Positions 1 to 9,696 of a stretch of DNA of 64,000 nucleotides are shown here, in pieces; positions within the stretch are counted from its first letter, which is position 1, and each line of letters begins with the position of its first letter. The stretch is taken from positions 1 through 64,000 of the forward strand of contig JAHBZL010000023.1 of the NCBI GenBank assembly GCA_019635485.1, in the 5' to 3' direction. The translations under genes and the position numbers were made by a program. Source of the stretch: Piscinibacter sp. GTDB lineage: Bacteria; Pseudomonadota; Gammaproteobacteria; Burkholderiales; Burkholderiaceae_C. The notes beneath the pieces were generated by a model that searched no databases, was not told the DNA's origin, and saw only the letters and a program-made list of their open reading frames with translations.

Positions 1-460
1 ACGGCGCCGCCGCGGGCACCGGCGGTGCGGGGGCGCGCGCGACGATCGGCGGGTCGAACAGCATGGTGTACTCGCGCACCAGCCGGCCCGAGGACCACGA
101 GATCTCGAGGATCACGTCGACGAAGGGCTCCTGCACCGCGCGGTCGCTGATCAGGCGCAGGTAGGGACGACCGTCCGCGCGCCGCTGCAGCGACACGGAG
201 GTGCCGGGCAGCACCGGGTTGTAGTCCACGCCGGCCGAGCGGTAGGACTCGGGGGGAGCGACCTTGACGACCAGACCGGCCGCCTCGTCAGGGGTCAGGC
301 TGGTGACGTCGATCTCCGCCCGGAGGCCCTCACCCAGCGCCGATTGCACCGAGAGCCGGCCCAGACCCAGCGCGTACGCATTCGGAATGGCCAGCCAGAG
401 CGCGGCGGCGGCCACACCGGTCAGGGCAAAGCGCCCCGAAAAGGTCGAGATTCGTTTCAA
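1..460 (-). CDS. fimV: FimV/LysM-type inner-membrane hub protein, N-terminal part only
   Basis: This is the first 153 codons of a gene that runs off the left edge. It starts with TTG at 460, supported by a GGGAG Shine-Dalgarno 5 nt upstream; no in-frame ATG fits as well. A signal peptide (KR followed by an Ala/Leu-rich stretch ending near NAYA-LGLG) leads into the FimV N-terminal domain, recognisable from 'LGLGRLSVQSALGEGLRAEI', a Y-R-S-A-G-V-D-Y-N stretch and 'EPFVDVILEISWSSGRLVREY'. The visible part ends in a Pro/Ala-rich linker. FimV proteins organise type IV pili, twitching motility and polar localisation. Position directly downstream of asd matches the usual Burkholderiales order. The LysM and TPR parts lie outside the window. 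Confidence 0.88.
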   Translation of the reverse strand, partial: MKRISTFSGRFALTGVAAAALWLAIPNAYALGLGRLSVQSALGEGLRAEIDVTSLTPDEAAGLVVKVAPPESYRSAGVDYNPVLPGTSVSLQRRADGRPYLRLISDRAVQEPFVDVILEISWSSGRLVREYTMLFDPPIVARAPAPPVPAAAP

Positions 461-697
461 GGCGTCTCCCAGTAGGAACACGCGGGCCCGGAAGCTTGCC
501 CGCTGCTGTCGACAACGTCACCTGCGCAGTTCATGCGCACCTCTCGCGAAGGGGTAGAAATCACAATAACATCAAGAGGATACGAAGACAAGCTCATGCA
601 TTGGCTGACGTTCTCAACGGCTCGCGTTCCGTGCATTTCGGCGTGACTTTTGTGGCAATGCGCCAACGTACTCCCGGTTGCCCGCCGAAACAAGCGT

Positions 698-1852
698 TCA
701 CGCCTCGACCAGGATGCGCAGCATGCGACGCAGCGGCTCGGCGGCGCCCCACAGCAACTGGTCGCCAATGGTGAAGGCGCCGAGGTAGTCCGGCCCCATC
801 GACATCTTGCGCAACCGCCCGACCGGAATGCCCAGGGTCCCGGTGACGGCCACCGGCGTCAGTTCGCGCATGCTGGCCTCGCGGGTGTTCGGCACGACCT
901 TCACCCAGGCGTTGTCGGCGGCGATCATGGCCTCGATGTCGGCCAGCGGAACGTCTTTCTTGAGCTTGAACAGCAGCGCCTGCGAGTGACAGCGCATCGC
1001 GCCGACCCGCACGCAGAAACCGTCGACGGGGACGGCGGCGGTGCCGAAGCCCTCGCCCTGGCCGAGGATCTTGTTGGTCTCGGCGCCGCCCTTCCACTCC
1101 TCGCGGCTGACGCCCCAGCCCGGCTCGCCGGGCTGCTTGCCGACCCCGAGGTCCTTGTCGATCCACGGGATCAGCGAGCCGCCCAGCGGCACGCCGAAGT
1201 GGGCCGTCTCTGCCTCGGACAGCGAGCGCTGCTTGCCGATGACCTGGCGATCGATTTCGAGAATCGCGCTCTTCGGGTCGCCCAGCAGCGTCCGCACCTC
1301 GGCGTGGAGCGTGCCGAACTGCGTCAGCAGTTCGCGCATGTGCTGCGCGCCCCCGCCCGACGCGGCCTGGTAGGTCATGGTGTTCATCCACTCGACCAGA
1401 CCCGCCTTGAAGAGCGCACCCACACCCATCAGCATGCAGCTGACGGTGCAGTTGCCGCCGATCCAGCTGCGCCCGCCCTTGGCCAGCGCATCCTTGATCA
1501 CGGGCAGGTTGACGGGGTCGAGCACGATGACGGCGTCGTCCTTCATGCGCAGCGTCGAGGCCGCGTCGATCCAGTGGCCGGTCCAGCCGGCAGCACGCAG
1601 CCGGGGGTAAACCTCGCTGGTGTAGTCGCCGCCCTGCGCGGTGATGACGATCTCGCAGCGCTTCAGCGCCTCGATGTCGAAGGCATCCTTCAGCGTCGTC
1701 TCGTTCTTCGCCATCGCCGGCGCCTTGCCGCCCGCGTTGCTGGTGCTGAAGAACACCGGCTCGATGTGCGCGAAATCGCCCTCGGAGCGCATGCGGTCCA
1801 TCAGCACGGAGCCGACCATGCCGCGCCAGCCAACCAATCCCGTCAGTCTCAT
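698..1852 (-). CDS. asd: aspartate-semialdehyde dehydrogenase
   Basis: Catalyses NADPH-dependent reduction of aspartyl-4-phosphate to aspartate-semialdehyde, the branch point to lysine/diaminopimelate, threonine and methionine. The 384-residue product opens with the NADP-binding [11 protein letters not shown] segment (residues 8-18) and carries the nucleophile Cys135 in [11 protein letters not shown], the same number as in E. coli Asd. The ATG at 1852 is chosen over an in-frame TTG at 1870 because an AGAGG Shine-Dalgarno lies 8 nt before it and homologues begin [11 protein letters not shown]. It is last in the leuC-leuD-leuB-asd series, 94 nt after leuB with a small hairpin in the gap, so it may be read from the leucine promoter as well as its own. 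Confidence 0.97.
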   Translation of the reverse strand: MRLTGLVGWRGMVGSVLMDRMRSEGDFAHIEPVFFSTSNAGGKAPAMAKNETTLKDAFDIEALKRCEIVITAQGGDYTSEVYPRLRAAGWTGHWIDAASTLRMKDDAVIVLDPVNLPVIKDALAKGGRSWIGGNCTVSCMLMGVGALFKAGLVEWMNTMTYQAASGGGAQHMRELLTQFGTLHAEVRTLLGDPKSAILEIDRQVIGKQRSLSEAETAHFGVPLGGSLIPWIDKDLGVGKQPGEPGWGVSREEWKGGAETNKILGQGEGFGTAAVPVDGFCVRVGAMRCHSQALLFKLKKDVPLADIEAMIAADNAWVKVVPNTREASMRELTPVAVTGTLGIPVGRLRKMSMGPDYLGAFTIGDQLLWGAAEPLRRMLRILVEA

Positions 1853-1892
1853 CGTCGTCGCCTCTTTCAAGTCACAGTCGTGGAATCCTGAT

Positions 1893-1917
1893 CCGCCCGG
1901 CTCGCTTCGCCGGGTGG
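1893..1917 (-). other. hairpin in the leuB-asd spacer
   Basis: Inverted repeat with 9-nt arms (1893-1901 and 1909-1917, one G-T pair) and a 7-nt loop, inside the 94-nt gap between leuB and asd. There is no T-run, so it does not look like a full intrinsic terminator. It could stabilise the leu mRNA end or reduce read-through into asd. This is inference from base pairing only. Confidence 0.4.
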
Positions 1918-1946
1918 GAGGACGGGCGAGACGAACCGGAGCCGGA

Positions 1947-3050
1947 CTAGCTCTTGGTGGTAATGGTTTTGGCGGTCTTGCCGGACAGCTCGGCGACCAC
2001 GGCGTCGCCCATGGCGCGCGTGCCGACCTTCGTACAGCCGTCCGACCAGATGTCCGCAGTGCGCAGCCCCGCCGCCAGCACGCCGCGCACCGCCGACTCG
2101 ATGCGGTCGGCAGCCTCGGGCTGGTTCAGGGAGAAGCGGAGCATCATGGCCACGGACAGGATTGTAGCCAAGGGGTTTGCAAGATCCTTACCGGCGATGT
2201 CCGGCGCGCTGCCGTGGCTGGGTTCGTACAGGCCGCGCCCCGCCTCGTTCAGCGAGGCCGACGGCAGCATGCCGATCGAGCCGGTCAGCATCGCCGCCTC
2301 GTCGGACAGGATGTCGCCGAACATGTTGCCGGTGACGATCACGTCGAAGCGCTTGGGCGCCTTGACCAACTGCATCGCCGCGTTGTCGACGTACATGTGG
2401 TCGAGCTCGACGTCCGGGTACTGGGCGTGCACCTCGGTGACCACGTCCTTCCAGAACTGGAAGGTCTCCAGCACGTTGGCCTTGTCGACGCTCGTGACGC
2501 GCTTGCCGCGCTTGCGCGCCGCCTGGAATGCCACATGCGCGATGCGTTCGATTTCGGGCCGGGAATAGCGCATCGTGTCGAAGGCCTCGGGCGCGCCCTT
2601 GAACGTACCATCCGGCGCCTCGCGCCGGCCGCGCGGCTGGCCGAAGTAGATGTCGCCGGTCAGCTCGCGGATGATCAGGATGTCCAGCCCGGCGACGAGC
2701 TCCGGCTTCAGGCTGGATGCATGCGTGAGCTGCTCGTAGCAGATCGCCGGGCGGAAGTTCGCGAACAGGCCCAGGTTCTTGCGCAGGCCGAGAATGGCCT
2801 GCTCGGGGCGCAGCGCGCGCTCGAGCTTGTCGTACTTCCAGTCGCCGACGGCGCCGAACAGCACCGCGTCGGCCTCCTGAGCGAGCTTGAGAGTCGCCTC
2901 CGGCAACGGGTGGCCGTGCGCCTCGTAAGCGGCGCCGCCGACGGCCGCTGTCTCGGACTCGAAACGCAGGTCCAGGCAGCCCAGCACGCGCTCGGCCTGC
3001 GCGACGATCTCGGTGCCGATGCCGTCGCCCGGCAGGATGGCGATCTTCAA
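1947..3050 (-). CDS. leuB: 3-isopropylmalate dehydrogenase
   Basis: NAD-dependent oxidative decarboxylation of 3-isopropylmalate, third step of leucine biosynthesis. The 367 residues begin [14 protein letters not shown], contain the substrate arginines in the [14 protein letters not shown] region, and hold the YVDN / [12 protein letters not shown] metal and cofactor segment (DE pair) of the isocitrate/isopropylmalate dehydrogenase family. The start codon is TTG (3050), supported by a GAGGA Shine-Dalgarno about 7 nt upstream and by the family N-terminus; no ATG lies at that position. It follows leuD by 22 nt, which indicates co-transcription. Length matches beta-proteobacterial LeuB (about 355-370). 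Confidence 0.97.
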   Translation of the reverse strand: MKIAILPGDGIGTEIVAQAERVLGCLDLRFESETAAVGGAAYEAHGHPLPEATLKLAQEADAVLFGAVGDWKYDKLERALRPEQAILGLRKNLGLFANFRPAICYEQLTHASSLKPELVAGLDILIIRELTGDIYFGQPRGRREAPDGTFKGAPEAFDTMRYSRPEIERIAHVAFQAARKRGKRVTSVDKANVLETFQFWKDVVTEVHAQYPDVELDHMYVDNAAMQLVKAPKRFDVIVTGNMFGDILSDEAAMLTGSIGMLPSASLNEAGRGLYEPSHGSAPDIAGKDLANPLATILSVAMMLRFSLNQPEAADRIESAVRGVLAAGLRTADIWSDGCTKVGTRAMGDAVVAELSGKTAKTITTKS

Positions 3051-3072
3051 GAAGGAATCCTCGTCGGAACGG

Positions 3073-3717
3073 TCAGAGCGTGTGGGTCAGCCACGGCTTC
3101 TTCAGCAGCCGCTCGGCCTCGAAGGCGCGGATCTTGTCGGAATGGCGCAGCGTCAGGCCGATGTCGTCCAGCCCGCCGAGCAGGCAGTACTTGCGGAACG
3201 GCTGCACCTCGAAGGCGAGCTCGACGCCGTCCGGCTGGATCACCACCTGGCGTTCGAGGTCGACCGTCAGCTGATAGCCGACGAAGGCCGCCACCTGGTC
3301 GAACAGGCGGGCCACCGTGCTCTCGGGGAGCACGATCGGCAGCAGCCCGTTCTTGAAGCAGTTGTTGAAGAAGATGTCGGCGAAGCTCGGTGCGATCAGC
3401 GCGCGGAAGCCGTACTGGTCGAGCGCCCAGGGCGCGTGCTCGCGTGACGAGCCGCAACCGAAGTTCTTGCGCGCCAGCAGGATCGACGCGTGCTGGTAGC
3501 GCGGCTGGTTCAGCACGAAATCCGGATTCGGCTTGCGCGACGCCGGATCCTGCCCGGGCTCGCCACGGTCGAGGTAGCGCCACTCGTCGAACAGGTTCGG
3601 CCCGAAGCCCGAGCGCTTGATCGACTTCAGGAACTGCTTCGGGATGATCGCGTCGGTGTCGACGTTCTCGCGGTCCAGCGGCGCGACCAGCCCCTTGTGC
3701 ACGCGGAAGGGCTGCAT
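3073..3717 (-). CDS. leuD: 3-isopropylmalate dehydratase small subunit
   Basis: Small (swivel-domain) subunit that pairs with LeuC to isomerise 2-isopropylmalate to 3-isopropylmalate. The 214-residue product has the family signatures [17 protein letters not shown] near the N-terminus (residues 14-30) and [15 protein letters not shown] in the middle, the substrate-binding loop. The ATG at 3717 begins MQPFRVHKG, the usual start of this family; a longer open frame upstream is only read-through of the entericidin gene in another frame. The start is 2 nt beyond the entericidin stop, so translation of the two is probably coupled. Confidence 0.97.
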   Translation of the reverse strand: MQPFRVHKGLVAPLDRENVDTDAIIPKQFLKSIKRSGFGPNLFDEWRYLDRGEPGQDPASRKPNPDFVLNQPRYQHASILLARKNFGCGSSREHAPWALDQYGFRALIAPSFADIFFNNCFKNGLLPIVLPESTVARLFDQVAAFVGYQLTVDLERQVVIQPDGVELAFEVQPFRKYCLLGGLDDIGLTLRHSDKIRAFEAERLLKKPWLTHTL

Positions 3718-3719
3718 GG

Positions 3720-3851
3720 CTACTTCTTCTTCGCCGCGGCGTCTTCGATCTTCTCGCCGCCGGTCTTGATGTCCTTGCCGATGCCTTCGATGGTGTTGCA
3801 GCCGGCCAGCAGGACCAGCGAGGCGAGCAGGACGGACAGGATGCGCTTCAT
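3720..3851 (-). CDS. entericidin A/B-family small lipoprotein
   Basis: A 43-residue lipoprotein precursor: MKR, a hydrophobic stretch, then the lipobox LAGC (Cys18) and a short charged tail [20 protein letters not shown] ending in AAAKKK. The NTxxGxGxDIxxxGxxIxxAA pattern is that of entericidin A/B. An AAGGAG Shine-Dalgarno sits 5 nt before the ATG. Entericidins of enterobacteria are small outer-membrane lipoproteins, one described as bacteriolytic and the other as its antidote. Here only one copy is present and it lies between leuC and leuD, with 25 nt to leuC and 2 nt to leuD. Why a cell-envelope peptide belongs in a leucine operon is unknown. Confidence 0.92.
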   Translation of the reverse strand: MKRILSVLLASLVLLAGCNTIEGIGKDIKTGGEKIEDAAAKKK

Positions 3852-3876
3852 GCAATCTCCTTGCAGGTGTCGTGAA

Positions 3877-5298
3877 TCAGGCGAGGCGCCGCACGTCGAC
3901 GAAGTGGCCCTCGAGCGCCGCCGCCGCGGCCATCGCCGGGCTGACCAGGTGGGTGCGCCCGCCGGCGCCCTGCCGCCCCTCGAAATTGCGGTTGCTGGTC
4001 GATGCGCAGCGCTCGCCCGGCTCGAGCCGGTCGGCATTCATCGCCAGGCACATCGAGCAGCCCGGCTCGCGCCATTCGAAACCGGCGGCCTTGAACACCT
4101 GGTCCAACCCCTCGCGCTCGGCCTGCGCCTTGACGAGGCCCGACCCGGGCACGACCAGCGCCAGCTTCACGTTGGCCGCCACGCGCCCGCCGGCGCGGCG
4201 CACCACGGCGGCGGCCTCGCGCAGGTCCTCGATGCGGGAGTTCGTGCACGAGCCGATGAACACCTTGTCGATGCGGATGTCGGCGATCGGCTTGTTCGGC
4301 TCCAGGGCCATGTACTGCAGCGCACGCTCGATCGCGCCGCGCTTGCCGGAATCCTTCTCGCGCTCGGGGTCCGGCACGCGGTCCTCGATCGAGAGCACCA
4401 TCTCCGGCGAGGTGCCCCAGGTCACCTGCGGGCGGATCTGCGCCGCGTCGAGTTCGACCACCGCGTCGAACACCGCGTCGGCGTCCGAGTGCAGCGTGCG
4501 CCAGTAGGCCACCGCCTGGTCCCACTCGACGCCGGTCGGCGCGAACGGGCGGCCCTTCACGTAGCCGATCGTGGTGTCGTCCACGGCCACCATGCCGGCG
4601 CGCGCGCCGGCCTCGATCGCCATGTTGCAGACCGTCATGCGCCCTTCCATGCTGAGCGCACGGATCGCCGAGCCGCCGAACTCGATCGTGTAGCCGGTGC
4701 CGCCGGCGGTGCCGATGCGGCCGATGATCGCCAGCACGATGTCCTTCGCGCTGCAACCCGGCGCGAGGCGCCCTTCGACCTTCACCAGCATGTTGCGGGC
4801 CTTGCGGGCGAGCAGCGTCTGCGTCGCCAGCACATGTTCGACCTCGCTGGTGCCGATGCCGTGCGCGAGTGCGCCGAAGGCGCCGTGCGTCGACGTGTGG
4901 GAGTCGCCGCAGACCACCGTCATGCCGGGCAGGGTCGCGCCCTGCTCGGGCCCGATCACGTGCACGATGCCCTGCCGCTTGTCCAGGAACGGGAAGAAGG
5001 CTGCGGCACCGAACGCCTTGATGTTGGCGTCCAGCGTCGTGATCTGCTGCTTCGAGATCGGGTCCGCGATGCCGTCGTAGCCGCGCTCCCAGCCGGTGGT
5101 CGGCGTGTTGTGGTCGGCCGTCGCGACGATGGAACTGGTGCGCCAGGGCTTGCGGCCCGCCAGGCGCAGGCCCTCGAAGGCCTGCGGGCTCGTGACCTCG
5201 TGCACGAGGTGCCGGTCGATGTAGAGCACCGACGTGCCGTCCTCCTCGGTGTGGACGACATGCTCGTCCCAGATCTTGTCGTACAGCGTGCGGGGCAT
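3877..5298 (-). CDS. leuC: 3-isopropylmalate dehydratase large subunit
   Basis: Large, [4Fe-4S]-carrying subunit of isopropylmalate isomerase, a member of the aconitase superfamily. The 473-residue product begins [16 protein letters not shown]. It shows [22 protein letters not shown] (substrate loop) and the three cluster cysteines in FIGSCTNSR and [11 protein letters not shown]. It ends with the [12 protein letters not shown] arginine region. The ATG at 5298 is used; another ATG two codons upstream (5304) is possible and neither has a strong Shine-Dalgarno. A TAAAAT box (5328-5333, minus strand) upstream may be the -10 of the leucine promoter, since gltA upstream ends in a terminator. Confidence 0.97.
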   Translation of the reverse strand: MPRTLYDKIWDEHVVHTEEDGTSVLYIDRHLVHEVTSPQAFEGLRLAGRKPWRTSSIVATADHNTPTTGWERGYDGIADPISKQQITTLDANIKAFGAAAFFPFLDKRQGIVHVIGPEQGATLPGMTVVCGDSHTSTHGAFGALAHGIGTSEVEHVLATQTLLARKARNMLVKVEGRLAPGCSAKDIVLAIIGRIGTAGGTGYTIEFGGSAIRALSMEGRMTVCNMAIEAGARAGMVAVDDTTIGYVKGRPFAPTGVEWDQAVAYWRTLHSDADAVFDAVVELDAAQIRPQVTWGTSPEMVLSIEDRVPDPEREKDSGKRGAIERALQYMALEPNKPIADIRIDKVFIGSCTNSRIEDLREAAAVVRRAGGRVAANVKLALVVPGSGLVKAQAEREGLDQVFKAAGFEWREPGCSMCLAMNADRLEPGERCASTSNRNFEGRQGAGGRTHLVSPAMAAAAALEGHFVDVRRLA

Positions 5299-5340
5299 AG
5301 GCATCGGGCGACTCGCGGTGGACAGCGATTTTACGGCCAC

Positions 5341-5373
5341 GAAGAAGGCCCCGGCGCTCGCACGCCGGGGCCT
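5341..5373 (-). terminator. intrinsic terminator of gltA
   Basis: Perfect 11-bp GC-rich stem (5346-5356 with 5363-5373) and a 6-nt loop, followed on the minus strand by TTCTTC. It lies 24 nt past the gltA stop codon and before leuC, so it should end the sdh-gltA transcript and separate it from the leucine genes. Confidence 0.85.
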
Positions 5374-5396
5374 GGGTCGCGAGGCCGTCGCGGGCG

Positions 5397-6710
5397 TCAG
5401 CCGCGCTGCGCCATCGGCTTGACGTCGCGCCGCTCCGAGCCGTGGTACAGCTGGCGCGGACGGCCGATCTTGTACTCGGGGTCGCCGATCATCTCGTTGA
5501 GCTGCGCGATCCAGCCGACCGTGCGCGCGAGCGCGAAGATCGCGGTGAACAGCGACACCGGGATGCCGATCGCGCGCTGCACGATGCCGGAGTAGAAGTC
5601 GACGTTCGGATACAGCTTGCGGGCGACGAAGTACTCGTCCTCCAGCGCGATCTTCTCCAGTTCCATCGCGAGCTTGAGGATCGGGTCGTTGTGCTTGCCG
5701 AGCGCCCCCAGCACCTCGTGGCAGGTCTCGCGCATCAGCTTGGCGCGCGGGTCGTAGTTCTTGTAGACCCGGTGGCCGAAGCCCATCAGCTTGATGCCCG
5801 AGTTCTTGTCCTTCACCTGCTTGATGAACTCGCCGATCTTCTCGACGCCGCCCATCTTCTGCACGTCCTCCAGCATGTTCAGCGCCGCTTCGTTGGCGCC
5901 GCCGTGCGCCGGGCCCCACAGGCACGCGACGCCGGCCGCGATCGCGGCGAACGGATTGGTGCCCGAACTGCCGCACAGGCGCACCGTCGAGGTCGAGGCG
6001 TTCTGTTCGTGGTCGGCGTGCAGGATGAAGATGCGGTCGATCGCGCGCACCAGCACGTCGTTCGGCTCGTACTCCTCGCACGGCGTGCCGAACATCATGC
6101 GCATGAAGTTCGCCGAGTAGGACAGCGAGTTCTTCGGGTAGATGTAGGGCTGGCCGATGCCGTACTTGTAGGCCATCGCCACCAGCGTGGGCAGCTTCGC
6201 GATCAGGCGGATGGCGCTGATCTCGCGGTGGCGCGGATTGTTGATGTCGGTGCTGTCGTGATAGAAGGCCGACAGGCCGCCGACGAGCCCGGTCAGCACC
6301 GCCATCGGGTGTGCGTCGCGGCGGAAGCCGCGCAGGAAGAACTGCATCTGCTCGTTGACCATCGTGTGGTTGGTCACGAGCTTGTCGAACTCCGCCTTCT
6401 GCGTGGCGTTCGGCAGGTCGCCGTACAACAGCAGGTAGCAGGTGTCGAGGAAGTCGCAGTTCACCGCGATCTGCTCGATCGGGTAGCCGCGGTACAGCAG
6501 TTCGCCCTTGTCGCCGTCGATGTAGGTGATGGTCGACTGGCAGGAGGCGGTCGACAGGAAACCCGGGTCGTAGGTGAACTTGCCGGTCTGAGCGTAGAGC
6601 TTGCGGATGTCGATCACGTCCGGACCGATGCTGCCCTTGTAGATCGGCAGGTCCATGCTCGGGCTGCCGTCGGAGAACGACAGGGTGGCTTTGACGTCGG
6701 ACGGTGTCAT
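5397..6710 (-). CDS. gltA: citrate synthase (type II)
   Basis: Condenses oxaloacetate and acetyl-CoA to citrate, the entry step of the TCA cycle. The 437-residue protein fits the hexameric, NADH-sensitive type II enzymes of Gram-negatives (E. coli 427). Catalytic residues can be placed: His269 in [11 protein letters not shown], His313 in [15 protein letters not shown] and Asp371 in [19 protein letters not shown] lies at 231-240. The start ATG overlaps the sdhE stop codon by 4 nt (ATGA), so translation is coupled to the sdh genes. A terminator follows directly. Confidence 0.98.
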   Translation of the reverse strand: MTPSDVKATLSFSDGSPSMDLPIYKGSIGPDVIDIRKLYAQTGKFTYDPGFLSTASCQSTITYIDGDKGELLYRGYPIEQIAVNCDFLDTCYLLLYGDLPNATQKAEFDKLVTNHTMVNEQMQFFLRGFRRDAHPMAVLTGLVGGLSAFYHDSTDINNPRHREISAIRLIAKLPTLVAMAYKYGIGQPYIYPKNSLSYSANFMRMMFGTPCEEYEPNDVLVRAIDRIFILHADHEQNASTSTVRLCGSSGTNPFAAIAAGVACLWGPAHGGANEAALNMLEDVQKMGGVEKIGEFIKQVKDKNSGIKLMGFGHRVYKNYDPRAKLMRETCHEVLGALGKHNDPILKLAMELEKIALEDEYFVARKLYPNVDFYSGIVQRAIGIPVSLFTAIFALARTVGWIAQLNEMIGDPEYKIGRPRQLYHGSERRDVKPMAQRG

Positions 6711-7057
6711 GGGCGTTCCTTGAAGAGCGATTGGGAGGTCTGGCCGGGCTTGTCTCCCCCGGGCGGGCTCGTCGTCGCGGCCCTTGCTGTGGCGGCACCG
6801 GGCGTGCGCAGCAGGCCCAGCACCTCGATGACGTCGTCGCGCGCCAGCGGCCCTTCGGGCTCGCGGCGGCGCAGCAGCAGGTCCAGCAGGTCGTTGTCGG
6901 GCAGGTCCATCAGCGCCGCCAGGCCGTCGGCCTGCCGCACCGTGACGCCTGCGCGGCCGGCGAAGAACCGTTCGATGAACAGGTCGTTCTCGAGCAGGCC
7001 GCGGCGGCAGCGCCAGCGCAGCCGCGAGAGGGTCCGGTCGTCGATCAGTTCCGCCAT
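6707..7057 (-). CDS. sdhE: FAD assembly factor SdhE (succinate dehydrogenase flavinylation)
   Basis: Small cytosolic factor that promotes covalent attachment of FAD to SdhA. The 116-residue product contains the defining RGxxE motif as [10 protein letters not shown] at about residues 18-27, in the N-terminal helical domain (LRWRCRRG... FFAGRAG...[14 protein letters not shown]). About 25-30 C-terminal residues ([21 protein letters not shown]...) go beyond the usual 80-95-residue family length and look like a disordered tail. The gene sits between sdhB and gltA and its stop overlaps the gltA start (ATGA). Confidence 0.92.
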   Translation of the reverse strand: MAELIDDRTLSRLRWRCRRGLLENDLFIERFFAGRAGVTVRQADGLAALMDLPDNDLLDLLLRRREPEGPLARDDVIEVLGLLRTPGAATARAATTSPPGGDKPGQTSQSLFKERP

Positions 7058-7077
7058 GACCTGGCCTGCTGGGCGAG

Positions 7078-7782
7078 TCAGACAGCCCGACGGACCATCA
7101 GTTCCTTGATCTTGCCGATCGCCTTGGTCGGGTTCAGGCCCTTCGGGCACACGTCGACGCAGTTCATGATCGTGTGGCAGCGGAACAGGCGGTACGGATC
7201 CTCGAGGTTGTCGAGGCGGTCGCCGGTCGCCTGGTCGCGGCTGTCCGCGATGAAGCGGTAGGCCTGCAGCAGCCCGGCCGGGCCGACGAACTTGTCCGGG
7301 TTCCACCAGAAGCTCGGGCACGAGGTGCTGCAACTCGCGCACAGGATGCACTCGTACAGGCCGTTCAGCTCGTCGCGCTCCTCGGGCGACTGCAGGCGCT
7401 CCTTCTCGGGCGGCTGCTCGTCGTTGACCAGGTAAGGCTTGATCGAGTGGTACTGCTTGAAGAACTGCGTCATGTCCACGATCAGGTCGCGGATCACCGG
7501 CAGGCCGGGCAGCGGCTTCAGCACGATCGGATCCTTCAGCGTGCGCATGTTGGTCAGGCACGCCAGTCCGTTCTTGCCGTTGATGTTCATCGCATCCGAA
7601 CCGCACACGCCCTCGCGGCAGGAGCGCCGGAAGCTCAGGCTCGGGTCGACCGACTTCAGCTTCATCAGCGCGTCCAGCAGCATGCGCTCCGAGCCGTCGA
7701 GCTCGAGCTCGATGGTCTGCATGCGCGGCTTCGCGTCGGTGTCGGGGTCGTAGCGGTAGATCTGGAAGGTGCGCTTGGTCAT
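7078..7782 (-). CDS. sdhB: succinate dehydrogenase iron-sulfur subunit
   Basis: Electron-transfer subunit of complex II. Its 234 residues carry the plant-type [2Fe-2S] ligands in [12 protein letters not shown]...NGLAC (Cys55, Cys60, Cys75), with Asp in place of one Cys as is usual in SdhB. The [4Fe-4S] and [3Fe-4S] clusters use [12 protein letters not shown] and [17 protein letters not shown]. Length and order match E. coli SdhB (238). It follows sdhA after 115 nt, a gap that contains a GC-rich paired hairpin, and precedes sdhE by 20 nt. Confidence 0.98.
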   Translation of the reverse strand: MTKRTFQIYRYDPDTDAKPRMQTIELELDGSERMLLDALMKLKSVDPSLSFRRSCREGVCGSDAMNINGKNGLACLTNMRTLKDPIVLKPLPGLPVIRDLIVDMTQFFKQYHSIKPYLVNDEQPPEKERLQSPEERDELNGLYECILCASCSTSCPSFWWNPDKFVGPAGLLQAYRFIADSRDQATGDRLDNLEDPYRLFRCHTIMNCVDVCPKGLNPTKAIGKIKELMVRRAV

Positions 7783-7810
7783 GACAGCCCCTCGTCCGAC
7801 GGGTACGTCA

Positions 7811-7860
7811 GCCGATCCCCCGAGGGGATACGGGCCGGCTTGGGTGCGGCCCGGCGCCCG
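7811..7860 (-). repeat. GC-rich paired-hairpin element between sdhA and sdhB
   Basis: Two short inverted repeats next to each other: TCCCC/GGGGA (7816-7820 with 7824-7828) and GGGCCG/CGGCCC (7832-7837 with 7847-7852). Composition and layout resemble the element in the edd-eda spacer, where the two hairpin types occur in the opposite order. It may be a REP-like intergenic element that adjusts relative expression of sdhA and sdhB. Membership of a dispersed family is inferred from these two sites only. Confidence 0.4.
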
Positions 7861-7897
7861 GCCCGCGAAGATTGCTTCGTTGTAGCTCTCATGGTGT

Positions 7898-9691
7898 TCA
7901 GAACGTGCGCACCTTGGGCGGGATCGATTCGGCGGTCAGCGGCTTCAGGTTGACCGGCTTGTAGTCGAGCCGGTTCCCCTCGCTGTACCACAGCGTGTGC
8001 TTCATCCACTCGGTGTCGTTGCGGCCGTTCGGATGTTCCGGCGTGTCGCCGTAGTCGTTGACGGTGTGCGCGCCGCGGCTCTCCTTGCGCGCCGCGGCGG
8101 AGATCATCGTGGCCAGCGCGCACTCCATCAGGTTCTCGACCTCGAGCGCCTCGATGCGCGCGGTGTTGAAGACCTTGGACTTGTCGGCCAGGTGGATCGC
8201 CTTCGCGCGCTCGGCGATCGCCTTCACCTTGGCCACACCCTCGTCCATCGAGGCCTGCGTGCGGAACACGCCGGCGTGCTGCTGCATGGCCCTGCGCAGA
8301 TCGTTCGCGACGTCCTGCGCGTACTCGCCGCCGGTGCTCTTCTCGTACTTCGCGAGCCGTTCGAGCGTGCGGTCGGCGGCGTCGGCCGGCAGCGGCTTGT
8401 GGCTCTTCGTCTTCAGCGCCGTCTCGACGATGTGGTTGCCGGCCGCGCGGCCGAACACCAGCAGGTCCAGCAGCGAATTCGTGCCGAGCCGGTTCGCCCC
8501 GTGCACGCTGACGCACGAGCACTCGCCCACCGCGTACAGCCCGTTGACGACGCTGTTCGGGCTGCCGCCCTTCGGCACGACCACCTGGCCGTGGATGTTG
8601 GTCGGGATGCCGCCCATCTGGTAGTGGATCGTCGGCACGACCGGGATCGGCTCCTTCGTGATGTCGACGTTCGCGAAGTTGTGGCCGATCTCGTAGACCG
8701 ACGGCAGCCGCTTCATGATCGTCTCGGCGCCGAGGTGCGTCATGTCGAGCACGACGTAGTCCTTGTTCGGGCCGCAGCCGCGCCCTTCCTTGATCTCCTG
8801 GTCCATGCATCGGCTGACGAAGTCGCGCGGAGCCAGGTCCTTCAGCGTCGGCGCGTAACGCTCCATGAAGCGCTCGCCCTTGTCGTTGCGCAGGATCGCG
8901 CCCTCGCCGCGGCAGCCCTCGGTCAGCAGCACACCCGCGCCGGCCACGCCGGTCGGGTGGAACTGCCAGAACTCCATGTCCTCGAGCGGAATGCCGGCGC
9001 GCGCCGCCATGCCCAGGCCGTCGCCGGTGTTGATGAAGGCGTTCGTGCTGGCCGCGAAGATGCGGCCAGCGCCGCCGGTGGCCAGCAGCACGGTCTTGCC
9101 TTCGAGGATGTGCAGGTCGCCGGTCTCCATCTCGAGCGCGGTGACACCGACCACGTCGCCCTCGGCGTCGCGGATCAGGTCCAGCGCCATCCACTCGACG
9201 AAGAACTGCGTGCGCGCCTTGACGTTCTGCTGGTACAGCGTGTGCAGCATCGCGTGGCCGGTGCGGTCGGCCGCCGCGCAGGCCCGCTGCACCGGCTTCT
9301 CGCCGTAGTTCGCGGTGTGCCCGCCGAACGGGCGCTGGTAGATCGTGCCGTCCGGATTGCGGTCGAACGGCATGCCGAAGTGCTCGAGCTCGTAGACGAC
9401 CTTCGGCGCCTCGCGGCACATGAACTCGATCGCGTCCTGGTCGCCGAGCCAGTCGGAACCCTTGACGGTGTCGAAGAAGTGGTAGTGCCAGTTGTCCTCG
9501 GACATGTTGCCGAGCGACGCGCCGATGCCACCCTGCGCGGCGACCGTGTGCGAGCGGGTCGGGAACACCTTGGACAGCACCGCGACGTTGAGGCCCGCGC
9601 GGGCCAGTTGCAGCGAGGCACGCATGCCGGAGCCACCGGCCCCGACGATCACGACATCGAACTTGCGCTTCAGCACGTTGTTGGCAGCCAT
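7898..9691 (-). CDS. sdhA: succinate dehydrogenase flavoprotein subunit
   Basis: Catalytic subunit of complex II: oxidises succinate to fumarate with covalently bound FAD. The 597-residue product starts MAANNVLKRKFDVVIVGAGGSG (dinucleotide-binding fold) and has the flavin-linked His48 in TRSHTVAAQGG. Active-site segments EFWQFHPTGVAGAGVLLTEG, HGANRLGTNSLLDLLVFGR and the SRGAH...DTPEHPN region follow in order. The ATG at 9691 matches the family start; the open frame continues upstream only by chance. It lies 5 nt after sdhD. Confidence 0.98.
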   Translation of the reverse strand: MAANNVLKRKFDVVIVGAGGSGMRASLQLARAGLNVAVLSKVFPTRSHTVAAQGGIGASLGNMSEDNWHYHFFDTVKGSDWLGDQDAIEFMCREAPKVVYELEHFGMPFDRNPDGTIYQRPFGGHTANYGEKPVQRACAAADRTGHAMLHTLYQQNVKARTQFFVEWMALDLIRDAEGDVVGVTALEMETGDLHILEGKTVLLATGGAGRIFAASTNAFINTGDGLGMAARAGIPLEDMEFWQFHPTGVAGAGVLLTEGCRGEGAILRNDKGERFMERYAPTLKDLAPRDFVSRCMDQEIKEGRGCGPNKDYVVLDMTHLGAETIMKRLPSVYEIGHNFANVDITKEPIPVVPTIHYQMGGIPTNIHGQVVVPKGGSPNSVVNGLYAVGECSCVSVHGANRLGTNSLLDLLVFGRAAGNHIVETALKTKSHKPLPADAADRTLERLAKYEKSTGGEYAQDVANDLRRAMQQHAGVFRTQASMDEGVAKVKAIAERAKAIHLADKSKVFNTARIEALEVENLMECALATMISAAARKESRGAHTVNDYGDTPEHPNGRNDTEWMKHTLWYSEGNRLDYKPVNLKPLTAESIPPKVRTF

Positions 9692-9696
9692 GCGAT

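Noticed and set aside
461-697. Small coding frames between asd and fimV
   Set aside because: Short frames on both strands without a ribosome site or family pattern; the gap more likely holds the fimV promoter, although no clear -35/-10 pair could be fixed.
3877-6798. One open frame joining leuC to sequence overlapping gltA on the same strand
   Set aside because: Only the part from 5298 is LeuC. The upstream part is out of frame with gltA and crosses the gltA terminator, so it is not a fusion protein.
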